DNA from: Stachybotrys elegans
Taxonomy: Eukaryota > Ascomycota > Sordariomycetes > Hypocreales > Stachybotryaceae
Assembly: GCA_020746835.1 (NCBI GenBank)
Contig: JAGPNK010000025.1
Coordinates: 236,184 to 300,183, forward strand
Direction of reading: 5' to 3'
DNA length: 64,000 nucleotides
Program-made: the position numbers and the translations under genes
In this document: piece by piece, positions 25,085 to 37,475 of the stretch
Layout: each line of letters starts with the position of its first letter
How positions within the stretch are numbered: the stretch's first letter is position 1
The notes under the pieces: model-generated
The model's database searches: none
What the model was told of the DNA's origin: nothing
What the model saw: the letters and a program-made list of their open reading frames with translations, nothing else

Positions 25085-25761
25085 CACACAAAAAAATGGA
25101 ACAAATTCAGTTGCGTGATGCACCGCATTATATGCCCGATGTAAAGCACGGCACGTTGACGAAACTTTCTACCTAAACAGGAGTTACCTACCATATGATG
25201 GGCACGGCTCAATAACGTATGCACTTATGCTGAGGCCACCTCATAAAGCCGTGCTCCGACTCTGGAGAATCATGCTTCTATGACGTTGAATTAACTGGAA
25301 TGGGGTAAAGTCAAGTTCTTTGAAGCTGAGAGGGCGCTATGTTCCCGAAACAGACAGCGGCTGAGAATGCGGGTGGAGCTGCTAAGGGCAACCACCCGTT
25401 TGTTAATTCCAACTCCGAGTTCCATCACAATGTTACAATCAAGCGTCTGCAATAGAGCTACGGAGTCTTGGAGATAGAGCGACGGGTTTAAGAACTCAAT
25501 CCTCATTTGAAGCATGTCCACTCACGGAGATATCGGACTAACTTACTATTCCCCGGTAGAGTATGACGTAGTCCAAGCCCTTGGTCTCTGTCCCATTGGG
25601 CATATGACTAGGAATTCCGGGAATTCCCATATTATGTGACGTAAAGCTACCCCGAGTCGTACGTTGAGTATACGAACCGAATTCTTATATCGTTTGGGCG
25701 AATCCTTCCGCGTTTCTGGTAATGCTGCTTGTTCCTCACTTTTGACTGTCAGACCCTCAAA
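25085..25761. other. intergenic region upstream of the SDR, containing repeat copy E
   Basis: No gene is recognised. The promoter of the SDR lies at its right end, and repeat copy E (minus strand) occupies its centre. A GGAATTCCGGGAATTCC imperfect palindrome lies at 25611-25627. Confidence 0.5.
25530..25692 (-). repeat. short interspersed repeat, copy E (diverged)
   Basis: On the minus strand the core reads CATATGCCCAATGGGA, then GACCAAGG, matching copies A and B around the same block (GCCCCAATGGGA..., GACCA). The core lies at 25575-25620. A six-base ATATCG occurs at 25530-25535 and 25687-25692, about the same spacing as the direct repeats around copies A and B. A six-base match alone is weak evidence for borders. 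Confidence 0.4.
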
Positions 25762-26730
25762 ATGTCTCCATTTGGATTCCACACCCCTTGCGAGGATGTC
25801 GCCAAGGCCTTCGCGGATCGTGTGAAGCAGCGCACCTTCTTAATCACCGGTACCAGCGCCAAGGGCCTTGGAGCAAACACGGCCATTACCCTCGCGAAGC
25901 ACAGCCCGACTCATATCATACTCGTCAGTCGGAACAAGACCAAGGTTCAACCCGTCATCGACGAGATTACTAGCATCGACGCAAATGTCAAGACTACGTT
26001 TGTTTCCTGCGAGCTTTCAGATTTCGAAAGCGTCCGAAAGGCTGCAGACGAGATACTGAACGACGCGGCCATCCCCAAGATTGATGTCGTTATCAATAAT
26101 GCCGGTATCATGAATGTCAAGGAGTACACCAAGGACAAGCAAGGATACGAGCTTACGTTCTCCTCTTGCCATCTTGGCCACTTCCTCTTCACGAACCTTA
26201 TTCTGCCAAAGGTCCTGGCTGCAGGACCCGGGGCACGCATCGTCAACGTCACTAGCCGTGGCCACCGAATCGGACCAGTCCGACTAGACGACTACAATTT
26301 CAGCGATGGAAAGGCATACGACGGCTGGTCTGCGTACGGACAAGCCAAGTCGGCCAACATGCTATTCTCTGTCGAGCTCACGCGGCGCCTGGAAGACAAG
26401 GGTATCCGTTCTGTGTCTGTGCATCCCGGTGGAATCTGGGACACGGGCCTGACAAGCCACTTGACTAAGGATGATTTTGTCGAGGTCAGCAACATTGCCA
26501 AGCGAAACAACGGCAGAGATACCTTCCGCTTGGACGATCCGAAGACGCCCTCCCAGGGAACTGCACCTCTCGTTGCCGCTGCATTGGACCCTTCATTTGA
26601 TGACAAAGGCGGGTGCTTCATTGAGGATTGCCAGATAGGAGACCCTGAGACTTATGCTGTCGACCCTGAGAACGCTAAGAAGCTTTGGGCTTTGAGCGAG
26701 CAGCTTGTGGGCAAGAAGTTTGACATCTAA
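25762..26730 (+). CDS. short-chain dehydrogenase/reductase, retinol-dehydrogenase/WWOX-like
   Basis: An intron-free gene of about 322 aa from the ATG at 25762 (MSPFGFHTP). It has the complete classical SDR set. Cofactor motif: TGTSAKGLGANTA. NAG motif: VINNAGIMN. Catalytic Ser in NVTSRGHRIG, and the YxxxK pair in YGQAKSAN. After the active site comes VSVHPGGIWDTGL. The group reduces or oxidises alcohols and ketones with NAD(P)H; the substrate is unknown. An in-frame ATG at 25729 could add 11 residues. Copies E and D of the interspersed repeat flank the gene on either side, so it may have been inserted between repeat copies. A tailoring role in the PKS pathway is inferred from position. Confidence 0.93.
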   Translation: MSPFGFHTPCEDVAKAFADRVKQRTFLITGTSAKGLGANTAITLAKHSPTHIILVSRNKTKVQPVIDEITSIDANVKTTFVSCELSDFESVRKAADEILNDAAIPKIDVVINNAGIMNVKEYTKDKQGYELTFSSCHLGHFLFTNLILPKVLAAGPGARIVNVTSRGHRIGPVRLDDYNFSDGKAYDGWSAYGQAKSANMLFSVELTRRLEDKGIRSVSVHPGGIWDTGLTSHLTKDDFVEVSNIAKRNNGRDTFRLDDPKTPSQGTAPLVAAALDPSFDDKGGCFIEDCQIGDPETYAVDPENAKKLWALSEQLVGKKFDI

Positions 26731-27112
26731 ATGCCGGGTAGATAGAGTGTTGTTGAAATAAGCATAAATAGAATGATCTGCCGTGCATCCGGAGGAGCCG
26801 TTCCCTGCTGATCTACGTCAAGCAATTCTAGAGGGAAGCAGAAATACTCTATGGATGTATTCAAGTCACATATCATTCGAGGCTTATGAACTTCGAGTTT
26901 AGTGCAAGATAGACTTTTGAGACTTATATCTATCAAAGACTGATAAATGACATAGTGAGAGTCGAGTCGAGTATCGCACCACCATAACCCATTGGGGCAC
27001 ATGAGCAGGAAACCGCATAGTATTGTAGCACTATCGACAGACAACCAGAATTCGAATGTAATTCCAACCGGATGACCAAAACTTCTGAACTCTCCGTATT
27101 CGTTTAAAACTA
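26731..27112. other. short intergenic region between SDR and NR-PKS 3' ends, containing repeat copy D
   Basis: Converging genes meet here. No gene is recognised. Repeat copy D lies at 26986-27016 on the minus strand. Confidence 0.6.
26986..27016 (-). repeat. short interspersed repeat, copy D (core only)
   Basis: On the minus strand the sequence reads GGTTTCCTGCTCATGTGCCC followed by CAATGGGTT. It matches copy C (GGATTTCCCGTTCGTGTGCC, then CCAATGGGTT) almost base for base. Similarity outside this core is not clear by eye. Confidence 0.5.
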
Positions 27113-30100
27113 CTACAAGGAATCAAACATTTCCAATGCCGAACCGATCTTCTCAGACACCTCCTGGACCTATATAGTATTAGCCAGTATTCTTTTACCA
27201 GTGAGCGAAGACACATACATTTTTGCGGTCAAAGACATCGAAATGGGTGCAGTCCACAGTCAAGACTCGCATCGGCCTGCTGATCAACTTCTCCCATTGC
27301 CGAATAGACGCTAAACTGGCATCTGGATCGTTCAGCCATGGATAAGAAACACCACAGAGCTGTCGAGTATTGATCATGCGTGTGCACTGAATCATGATAC
27401 AAGGCACGTCGTCGCCTTGCACGTGGGGTGCATAGTTTGCTAGAAGTTGTGCATGATGGCGGAACTGCTTCTCCATTGCGGACTTTGCTGCTTCGGTTCT
27501 GAAAGCACCAGAGCTTTCCAAGACATAGTTCACAACCTCAGGAGGCAAGGGAATATGCTTGTCAGGCACAGGTGAGTCAATCAAAAGGACGCCCTTGACT
27601 CTTTTGCCCACGCGTCGAAGCTGTCGAGAGACCTCAAATGCAAGGACTCCTCCAAAGGACCAACCTGGGAGAGCCAGTCAGTAAAAAGCAACTACAGCAA
27701 ATACCGCATTGTCAGCAAGCCGCCATCAACGTACCAGCAAGTATCATGTTATCATCATCTGCTAGACCAGAATGCTCAATGTAAAAGGTTGCCAGGTCTT
27801 CGAGAGTCTCAATACCAGAGTCGGGCCCTGAGGAATACGGGCTGGCAATACCGTAAAGAGTATGACTGGTTTGCCGTATGCGTGCGTAATGCGTAATGAC
27901 ACCACTCCCATCGTGGAAGAGACATACCTTCCTAGTTGGCGGGCCGCGGCTTTGAGACTGTATTAATTTCATCAAGCCAACATCTTTGGGAGGAGAGCTC
28001 CTTACAGGCTGAGTGGAGGTGTCTTGTACTGGTATGTCCACACGTCGTCGGACTTTGTCATGGAACAATGCCTCAAGCTTATGGAACGTGAGATCCGCCA
28101 GGTTTCCCTCGCTATCTTCAACCACGAACCCATGGCGACTGCGAAGGGCGTGGCTCAGCTCAATGGAGAGCAAAGAGTCAACGCCTAGCGTCGCCAAGGA
28201 GTGTCCCTTGACATCATCGGTCATTGTTAGACCGCAGACCTCCTGGAAGAGGGAGACCATATCTGAGCCTTGGTCGACGATTTCTGTTGATACTGGAGTG
28301 GTGGGTGATGATCGTCTCTGGTGCGAAGAGGAATCGCGACTTGTTAGCTCCGGCGTCGATACATTGCTGCCGGAGCTGCTTTCCTGACCCAAGGACCTGA
28401 TAGCCGCCTGTACAAGATCTCCCAATGTTATGCAGCTTCGAATAACCGATTCGTCAAGCTCAGCATCCGGAAAACGATTCCTGATGCCATCTATGATTTC
28501 GATGAACATGAGGCTGTCAACACCAAGCTCCTCTAGCGTGCTCTCGACCTTGGCATCTTTCTCGGCACCACACGCCTCGGACACAATTTCTCGCATTTTA
28601 GTCTCCAAGGCTCCGCTCGCATTTGCAGGCTTTGGATCAGGCCGTCTTCCGACTCTCTCCCTCGAGACGCCCGTTGGTACAACCTTGGGCTTACTTGGGG
28701 GGACGCGCTCTGAGACTGGCGAGCTCACCAGTCGAGACAGATGGGCGCTGAAGGACTTGAGGGGAATCTTCTTGAAAGACATGCCCTCAACACTGGCGAT
28801 GACGTTGCTGTTCAGGTCCATTGCATAGGCGTCGGCTACAATGGAGTGCCCGACATCGATCAGGCTACAATACAGCTGCAAGGTCTGACCATCTAGGCTT
28901 GAGGTAGGAGGGATTATGGCCCTCTCGAGCTGCACACATATACATGCCGTTTGACTCGGGACGTACATGTTGGCAATGAAGCCAGCAGCGTGCAAGAGGG
29001 TGTCCACAAAAGAGGGGTGGCAGACGTAAGTCTCGGTGTTGGTCGAGGGAAGGCGGAATGTTGCGGAGCCTTCAAGACCCGATGGGCTGACAACAAGCTG
29101 CTTGATGGTGAGAAAGGGCTCACCATAGGCAACAACCCGAGGGAAAATGGCCTGGTAGATTGTCTTGGTTGTGAAAAGCTCCGATTCACTTTCAAACCCC
29201 TTGGTCTGCAAAGTTGCCTTTTGGCGCGCAATGAATGCTGCTCTTCTAGCAAACAGCTCAGGTATATCCAAAGAGGATTTGTCTGAGACGAAACCCGAGC
29301 AGTGGAGCTGTCCCTGAGAGGAACAGGTAAACCGTGTTATGTTGTGTCCTTTAAAATTGAGCAAGGTTTCAACGTCTTTGTTGTTCGCTCCAGTGCCTTC
29401 TTTAGAGACGAGTGGTGCTTCAAAAACCATGTCCTCCAATATGTAACGATCCTGATCGGCTCCAGGGGCGCTGGATAGAGCAACAGATTCGAGCACAATC
29501 TCCATGTAGACAGAAGCAGGGCACAGTGGGACGCCACCGACCGCGTGTGACTTGATAAGCGGATCTATGCAAGACACCGGTGTGGAAAATTTGCGAGAGT
29601 CTTCTGAGGGTGACTGATATGTCGACGATACGAATTGTAGAGACCTTTCTGGCGGATCCGAGGCTCCTGGTTCCAAGACGCCCCGTCTTTCTTGGTAGGT
29701 AATAAGATATTCCTTCATTGCCAGAGGATACTTTGGTGCGTCACGGTAGAACTTGGCAGATGTGCCGTCGTAGACGCTCCTCCATTGGATAGGGAAACGT
29801 TCGAGGAACAAGGTTCTCAAGCTACCCACCAAGCTGACCCAGGCTTGCTCAGTAGGTTTCAAGGAAGCTGCGAAGGTATAAGAGCTGTCTTTCAAGATGT
29901 TCTTCACCATTGGATGGGCTGATTCACGATAGTTAGCACTGTTTTTAAACGTGAGGCACAGGGAAGACTCACTGCTTGGCGAAGGCCCAACTTCCAACAT
30001 TACGAGACCGCCTGATGGTGCCAAGGTCTTCATAAGATCATGCATGGCCTCAGAGAACCTGACGGGCTCGCGCGTGTGACGCACAAAGTAGTCGCCTTTT

Positions 30101-33100
30101 ATGTCCTCGTCTTCCCCAACCAGCCTTCCAAGTAGGCTGGAAGCTACTCGACATGTTGGTCTTCTTATGACCAACGAGGAGGCATGACGCTGCAGCTCTT
30201 CCAGAATCGGATCAAGGGCGGCGGAATGAAAGCCATAAGGCACCGGGAGTTGCTTCGCCTTGATTCCTGCTTCTTTTGCAAATGTAAGAAATGAAGCCAA
30301 AGATTCGGTTGGCCCGGCAATCACCACATCTTCAGGGCTGTTGAGGCAGGCAATCTGTAACCCGGCGAACTTCTTGGGCTCCCTGACTGCTAGTTCCTGC
30401 AGGTCAGATGCCGAATTCTTGCATGTTGCCATTCCAGTCATATTTGGTGGACAGTTGTCAATCAGCAGTTGCGCACGCCTAGCAAGAAGAAGCAAGGCAT
30501 CTTTCAAGTCGATAGACCCTGCTATGGTCCAAGCAGCATACTCCCCGATACTGTATATGTTTCGTCAGTAGACTTTCGATATTTCGAGACAACGGAAACG
30601 TACCTGTGTCCAATAACAATCTCTGGGACTACGCCAAAGCTCATCCATAGCTTGGCCAGAGCATACTCAAGTACAAAGATGGCGCACTGAGTGAGGGTGA
30701 CGGCCACGTTCACGTCATCAGTCTCCTGGGGTATGCCTTTCAAATAAGGCTGAACTGCTCTGAAGCCAGCTTGAGAGAGAATGGCATCGCACTCATCAAC
30801 AGCAGCCCGGAACACAGGCGAGGTTGACAGCAACTCTGCTCCCATCCCCGGGTAGGCACCGCCCTGTCCCGAGAATATGAAAGTGGTTGGCGACGTATCA
30901 GCCTTATCACTAGACTTTCGGTGAATGGGAGCCTCTCTCAGGGATTTCGACAGTTCCGTCAAGTTTGAGGCACTTGCCGAGAGACGATAGACAGAATGAT
31001 GCAGCCTCCTGGCAGTAGCCGTATAGCAGATATCCTCTAGGCTGGTCTCCGGATGATCTGTAATCAAGGCGAGGTAGCTGCTGCGCAAAGTCTCCAAGGC
31101 CTGCTCGGTTTTGGCCGACAGATTCAACACATGACAAGACCGCTTTGACGAAAACCTCGCGGCCGATGGTCGGTTGCGGGAAGGACCAAGATACTCCTCG
31201 AGGACCAATGCGGCGTTTGAGCCAGCAGCTCCGAAATTCTCAAGGAAAGCGCGACGAGGAAGCCCCTGCTCGTACGGCTTCCAGTCAGCCAGCTTGGTTG
31301 GTATGACAAAGTTGTGTTCAGGCACAGCACTAAGCCGAGGATTGAGCGTGCGGAAAGATGCTTGAGGGAGAATCTTCTTCTCTTGAATCATCAGTAGAAG
31401 CTTGACAAGGCCAGCAAGACCCGACGCTGCTTCGGCGTGACCAATGCTTCCCTTGACTGAGCTGACCGTCAGGGGGTTGTCTGAGGCACGGTGACCAAAG
31501 ACAGAAGTCAAGCTGGAGATTTCGGCGTAGTCACCCGCTTGAGTTCCAGTGCCGTGGGCCTCAACAAGATTGATACTATTAGCATCGACCTTGCTCGTCT
31601 TGAGGACTTGTCGGAAGAGCGCAGCCTGTGTATTTGAATGAGGATGCGTGATGGACTTTGCCGTTCCGCACTGATTGACACCAATGCCGCGGATCACTCC
31701 GTATATCTGGTCGTTTTCAGCAACAGCCTGCGACAGTTTCTTCAACACAACGATGCCACAACCTTCAGCGCGACAGTACCCATCGGCACCCTCATCGAAG
31801 GGTTTGCATTGTCCTGTTGAGCTGAGGAAATGGGCCCTGGACAAGCCGAGATACATCTATGAATGGAGTTAGAGTTAGTGCTTTACGAAGGCGAAGTCGT
31901 TCATCACTTACATCCGGACTGGACACCACATTCACACCTCCAGCTAGGGCCGTTGTGCAGTCTCCTGTGTTCAGTGCTTTGCATGCCTGGTGGAGAGCAA
32001 CAAGCGACCCAGAGCATGCTGTATCCAAAACCATTGAAGGGCCGTGCCAGCCAAAGGCATATGATATGCGACCGCTGAGGAAAGCCCGAAGCGTTCCTGG
32101 AACCTTCGTTAGGATGGTAATGTATGGTTGTCAGGTTGTCTTACCAGGACTGTAGTAGACATCAATCTCGTCCCTCAAATTGTCAACGTAGTCTCCCGTT
32201 GCAACGCCAATGTACACGCCCATGGAGTCGTTCTGGAAGCTGGGCGTGGAGTTGGGCGCATAGCCCGAATCCTCTAAAGCATCGAGGGCGGCTTGCATTA
32301 CAAGTCGCTGCTGAGGGTCCATTGATCTGGCCTCCCGAGGCGAGATGTTGAAGAAGGCAGCGTCAAACTCGAATGGATTCTCGAGGAAGTTTCCATATCT
32401 CGTAGTCAGTTTGCGCTTCTTGGAGGCGTTGGTGCCGTCGTACTGAGACAGATCAAATCTTGATGCAGGAATCTAAAGAATTTGTTAATCCCTTAATCTC
32501 TCAAAAAGAAGGGGAAAGGGGAAAAGGAACAAAAAGTGGTGCGTGGCTTACTTCTGAATCATGGCTGACACCAGCTTTCAAAGTCTCCCAGAACTCGTCC
32601 TTTCCGTTACCGGATGGATAATTAACTGACAGACCAACGATGGCCACGGCATCGAGGAAGGTGTCCACAACGGCATCTGAGAACTGCCCAACAACCGAGA
32701 GACGAGAGTGCGAGGGAACAGAAGGACGAACCAGTTGATGTGAGCCAGATCCCATGCAAATGACACGCAGCTGCATGTTGGGGTCTACGTCAAGTGTAGA
32801 TGCAATGCTGTTGCTCAACTCCTCCCTCGTCTTTTTCCAGTCGCAAACATCCACCAAGATGCCGGAGAGCGCAGTTTCTACGAGACTTTTCTCAATCGAC
32901 CGCTCTGTGAGCAGACAGCCGGTTGATGAAGATCTCCAAGCTGCTTTCATCATGTCCCAGGTGATAAAGGAGATATTACGTTCCTTCATGTCGTTCAGGA
33001 CCTGGTTGAGTACAAAATCCATTTTACTACCGCCGTGGTAGTAGCCGTGGATATGGGCAACGCGAAACTGAACGGTAGAAGAGGATAGAGACGTTTTCAA

Positions 33101-33885
33101 CTCCTCCAGAATTGGCCACGGACCATTAATCGACAGCACTGTGTCATCAAAGATGGCCGAGATGTGTGGGTGGGCGTCAGGGGTCTACCAAACAATGGTC
33201 AGCTCATGCTATTTTGCCACATAAATATGAGAATGGGATAAAGAGAATAATATCTTGTTTGACCTACCGGCTCAGGTGACTTGGCAAGATTTGTCAGTTT
33301 AACCTCCATCTCCTCGCGAAGAAGCCCGAAGGCACTGAGGACCCAAGGTGCATCGCGCCAGGACGCATTCAGCAAGCCCTTGCACCAGAGGGCATCTCGG
33401 ATGCTGACCCAGAACACAAGTCTGAATCCTTCCAGAGCGTAGTGAAGAAATGTGGGTGTAGTGTAAGAAGTGAAAGATGCTGCGAGAAGTGCTGGGACAA
33501 CTCCAGTGCAAACGCCAGACGTTTCTGTGACATGGTGGGCTGGGTTGTGGGTATCATAGACCATAAGCTCCAGGACTTGACGTAGATACAGGGAAATTGT
33601 CTCAAACGTGGGATGTGATTGGAGTCGTGAAGTTGGGTTAAGCAAATGCTCTGGTTTAGAAACCTCAGCCAGAGCCTCCTTGTCGAAAATGGAGGCCTCC
33701 TCAGATGTGAGAACAGAGTATTCGTCGTATAATGCATCGAAACATTGCTTTAAAAGCGCATCGAAGGTGCTTCTGCCATCACCTAGATAGTCACGCAGCC
33801 TTGCAACAGTCGTCTGCTCCTCAGAAGCATTGGTGCCTTGGCCGTTGAACAAAAGGATATCACGTGAATGCCTGTTGAAAGCCAT
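27113..33885 (-). CDS. non-reducing polyketide synthase, SAT-KS-AT-PT-ACP-ACP-TE
   Basis: Eight exons (33885-33268, 33184-32552, 32472-32145, 32096-31912, 31856-30604, 30550-27735, 27664-27219, 27169-27113) sum to 6336 nt, exactly in frame, giving 2111 aa. SAT: active Cys in [13 protein letters not shown]: from VAIVGLSV (about 386), Cys near 553 in [38 protein letters not shown] near 1006, restored across an intron. PT: His in [11 protein letters not shown] near 1338 and Asp in VDTLLHAAG near 1526. Two ACPs: GVDSLMF near 1680 and GVDSLLS near 1792. TE: GWSFGGV near 1945, also across an intron. There is no methyltransferase or reductase domain. Such enzymes take a starter from a partner synthase via SAT, fold and aromatise it in PT, and release an acid, lactone or ester by TE. 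The partner is probably the HR-PKS at 1.3-9.6 kb. An unspliced reading would end the TE wrongly at 27195. Confidence 0.97.
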
Positions 33886-35232
33886 CGTGAATGGTCCAGC
33901 CTTGTGTACAATGCCGGTGAAATGATATGAATGAACAAAATGAAGACAATGATTAGGGGCAAGCGAGAATAAGTAAAAGATAGTCTGTCCATAATTTAAA
34001 GAAGTCCGTTCGCTTCTACGAGCCCACCGCCCAGTGACGTAGGCCAATCACTACGCAGAATTCGAGGAAGACGGCATCAAGGCAGGGTTTCTCCTTTCTC
34101 ATTCCATCTAGGATTGCCATACTTGGAAGTCGCATGCATCTTTCAATCTCGATGTAACCAGCTTATCACGACAAAGTGAGATGTGTCCAGAAACACAGCG
34201 CTCACACCTGAAGCTCACCACAGACGTTTGACCGCGGCTGGCGAGAAGATGGCTTACTCCGCCCCCTTTGCTGGGATTGTGATTTCATCTACCGTCACTT
34301 CGTCAGACACGCGTCTTGTGGACGACATGAGCACAAAATGCGACTGTCGGTGCCACTGTCAATACTCCATTCTAACTATGTCGCTATTCAGTCAATAGAA
34401 GCCGGCAATCCCGATTCACCTACTCAATTCCCTTGTTTTCTTCTTTGTCACTGAGTGGAAGTCGCCCTATCTCGAGGACCGGAGTTGTGGCACACGCCCT
34501 GGGAGGGCACATGGACCGGAGTCGAGATGAGACAGACATGCCGCGGCAAGGCTGGACCCTTGAACACAGAACCGAGCACCGGTCTTCGGATGTAGATCTC
34601 GGCCCTTGATAGGCGTTCAAGTTGAACTAAGGATTGGGAGCCTCAAGATCTTGCCGCAATCGCACGTCCCTCAGTACCGAGGCCTAAGATATCGTGCATT
34701 CGGCACCGGCAAGTGTACTGAAGTTGGCAGAGTTGGAGATGAAATGCGAGCCAGGTATAAAAGCCGAAACGTTAGTACATTGCGTCATCTTACAATGAGA
34801 CGGGGAAACATTAAGCAGTGATAGACACACAGATAGCCTAATCCATTCCAATGGATGAAGAAGATTTGTAAATTATTGCGCAATAAGAGAGTTAATACAC
34901 ATACGTGTCTCTACCAAATAGGCATGTGAGGACTTTTAGATACCCTCACATTACAGATCCGCAAACAATTGCCTAGCAGAGCAGGATAATACATGGCACA
35001 CACACCTTATCAGCAGGGTGAAGCTAATCTCGGCATACTAGTAACGGCACACCCTCATACTAAGTCAACATGCTGCTAGATGCTCATGAAAGCACTCCCC
35101 ACACACACCAAAAAAAAGATAGTAAGTCGAAATGTATCCCAGCTCACGTCGCCAGGGCCAAGGCGGCTAAAGATCGCCGGATCGGCCCGCAGCCATGATG
35201 CAGCCACAGCTAGCTCGAGACCCCTGAATTCG
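33886..35232. promoter_or_regulatory. NR-PKS promoter region with two GGACCGGAGT motifs
   Basis: No gene is recognised in this 1.3-kb stretch. Two copies of GGACCGGAGT lie at 34476-34485 and 34513-34522, about 600 bp above the NR-PKS start. The right half (34.8-35.1 kb) is AT-rich without other features. Confidence 0.55.
34476..34522 (+). promoter_or_regulatory. paired GGACCGGAGT motif, candidate cluster-regulator site
   Basis: Two identical 10-mers occur 37 bp apart (start to start), upstream of the NR-PKS. The same 10-mer or its close form occurs upstream of the other right-hand cluster genes. CCGG/CGGA content is compatible with a Zn2Cys6 protein. Confidence 0.45.
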
Positions 35233-36937
35233 CTACACAACCACACCATTCCCGGTGGGCCGCCTATGCTCCGTAACCAGCGCCCGGCAGTAGCTCATGT
35301 AAGCCTGCAGCATGCCGACGGCCAGTTTGAAAGACTGAGGCAATAGGACCGTCGGCGGCCGCGGGGAAATGGCATATGGAGACGCGTCGTTGCTCTTTGC
35401 CACACTTACCGCGGCTCTGTACGCGTCCTCGACTCCATTTTCCCACGGCAATTTCCCCTTGATCCAATCATGATCCAGTGGCAAGAAGTCCAGGACCGAC
35501 CCCCTCCGAACGATCTCGCCGAGAACGTTGGTGATAGCTCGGGGATCCGCATGTGGTGCGATGTACATGGAAGAAAACTTGATCCATGGCGTGGCCCAGG
35601 CCTGGGCGTTGGAGACGGCACTGGAAATGTTGAGTATGGCCATGGCGCGGGGGTGCTGCTGTGCCTGGTACTGCTCAAAGACGGTCTTCAACTGCAAGGT
35701 GCTGAGACCGTTGACTTTGCCTTCGTTGGCCGAGTCCACCAAAGCCTGGCGCAGGCGGTTCACAAGCACAAAGACTGACTCCATTCCGAGATTACCCCCA
35801 AGGGCCATGTTGGGCGTCACCTGGTCGTCTAATGTTAGAAAGAGCACTCTGATATCTGGGACTGTAGATTCACCTTGTGCGCTGCGTCCCCAACAAGAAC
35901 ATGACGGCTGAAATGCCACCTGCTCAACACACCCTCCTCAATATCCGCGAGCTGGGCTCTGTAGCGCTTCTTCCAGAGCTCGGCAAATACCATGGTCTCG
36001 TTGACAGGTAGCTCTGCCACACTCGCCGCTGCTGTTTCCGCATCAGCCGCCGTGTACTTTGGACGAGCATAGCGTGACCATGGCTTGACGGGCTTCCAAA
36101 ACACGAAGAAAAACGTCTTGTCAGGCTGGGTGGCAACCAAGAAACAACGCTGGCCATCGAACGATGTGACACTGAGCTCGTTGCGCTGGTTAGGGATGCC
36201 AGGACCGTAGCCAAACAGGCACGTCCAGTTTGTCATAATTGCTACCAGATCAGTGTCAATGTGAAGCTCGCTGACGGTGTAGAGATTCCATGCTTCTTAC
36301 ATTTCTTTTCTTCCACTGTGATCAGTCCAGGTGAGACGGAATTTGCGTAGTCCCACATTGCTTCGCGCACAACGCTGTGCACACCGTCTGCTCCGACAAT
36401 GATATCGCCTTTCTCAGACGTGCCATCCGCGAAGAAGACCTCGACAGAGTCTCTAGTCTCGGTTGTCCTGACGACCTTCTTGTTGAAATGCACTTTCGCT
36501 TTGTCTGGCAATGTTTGGTACAGTACGTCAAGCAGCGCTCTTCTTTCAAGGAGCAGCACGTCTGCGCCGTGGCTAGAAGATGATCAGTAAGCATATGATG
36601 AGCAGGATGCCAGGGCACCTTACTTTTCTCGGAAAAACCCCCACAGGTCTACGTTCATGATAAGCTTGCCGTTAGGGCCGCGGTTTGAGGCTCCATCAGT
36701 AAATGGGGTGGATAGCTTCAGCACTTCCTCGGCAATACCAAGCTGCTTCAGCACCCTCAGACAATGTGGAAAGACACTAATGCTGGCTCCCAGGGGCGGT
36801 GCGGCCTCCTGCCACTTCTCGTAGACATCGTAGTTGATGCCGGCCTTGTGAAAGGTGTGAGCAGCGATCAATCCTGTCACCCCGGAGCCAATGATAATGG
36901 CCCTGAATTTCTTGTTGGGAATGGTACCGTTTGCCAT
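35233..36937 (-). CDS. class A FAD-dependent monooxygenase
   Basis: The ATG at 36937 opens MANGTIPNKKFRAIIIGSGV, with GSGVTGLIAAHTFHKAG as the FAD-binding GxGxxG and YEKW after it. The second motif is GDIIVGADGVHSVVR and the third is HVLVGDAAHKVTPNMALGGN, joined across an intron near 35881-35827. Other introns are near 36622-36574 and 36290-36243. A C-terminal extension of about 150 residues follows the catalytic domain and includes moderately hydrophobic stretches. The overall look (short N-terminus, ADGVHS, MALGGNLGMES) matches the FAD monooxygenases of fungal meroterpenoid and indole-diterpene pathways that epoxidise or hydroxylate. No prenyltransferase or terpene cyclase is visible, so the substrate here is more likely the polyketide. 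Two GACCGGAG sites lie 180-240 bp upstream. Confidence 0.93.
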
Positions 36938-37475
36938 CTTGTGCTTGGAATTGTTAAATCGAGAGACGAGAGATTCTGAACTGAGTAGTGCAACGCATCC
37001 CGGAAGCCTTCACCCAGGCTGCTGCGTAGACTCGATGAAAACATTATAAGAATAACGGCGCATTCTGCCCTTGCGTTGGCCTGTGCAGCGTCTTGGCAAG
37101 ACCGAATCGACGATCGGTAGGACCGGAGCACTCCGCGTCGCATCAGACGGATTGGGAAGATCGATCCTGCAAAGACCGGAGTATATCACAACGTCACTCC
37201 CCTGAAATCACACATGCGGCACTGCGAGTCACCCCACCATGATCCCAGTTCCAGCTGGCGCTTGATAAAATTACTCGGTACTTTGTATGGCGAGTAGCGT
37301 AATTAAGCTCAATGTGGAAGGCCTGGAGCAAGCGATCTTGGTCAAATGACAAGGTAGCATTCAAGGTTTAGCAGTCAATGTCAATAAAGCCCCTAAAATC
37401 CGATCACCCCTCCTTCATGCAACCCCACGTCTGCAAGGCCACGTAACATGTGATGACAGATAGCTACATCGATAA
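36938..37475. promoter_or_regulatory. upstream region of the FAD monooxygenase with two GACCGGAG motifs
   Basis: GGACCGGAG lies at 37120-37128 and GACCGGAGTATAT starts at 37174. Both are within 250 bp of the monooxygenase start at 36937. They are also downstream of the SnoaL-like gene, which reads in the same direction. No gene is recognised. Confidence 0.5.

Noticed and set aside
27195..27611. Alternative NR-PKS C-terminus ending VCVFAHW
   Set aside because: A GTATGT...TATATAG intron (27218-27170) gives an in-frame end and a total length divisible by three; the read-through end does not look like a TE terminus.
1292..33885. Naming the product as radicicol-, zearalenone- or curvularin-like
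   Set aside because: Domain order fits that class, but no sequence comparison was possible and the tailoring genes do not match a pathway I can identify.
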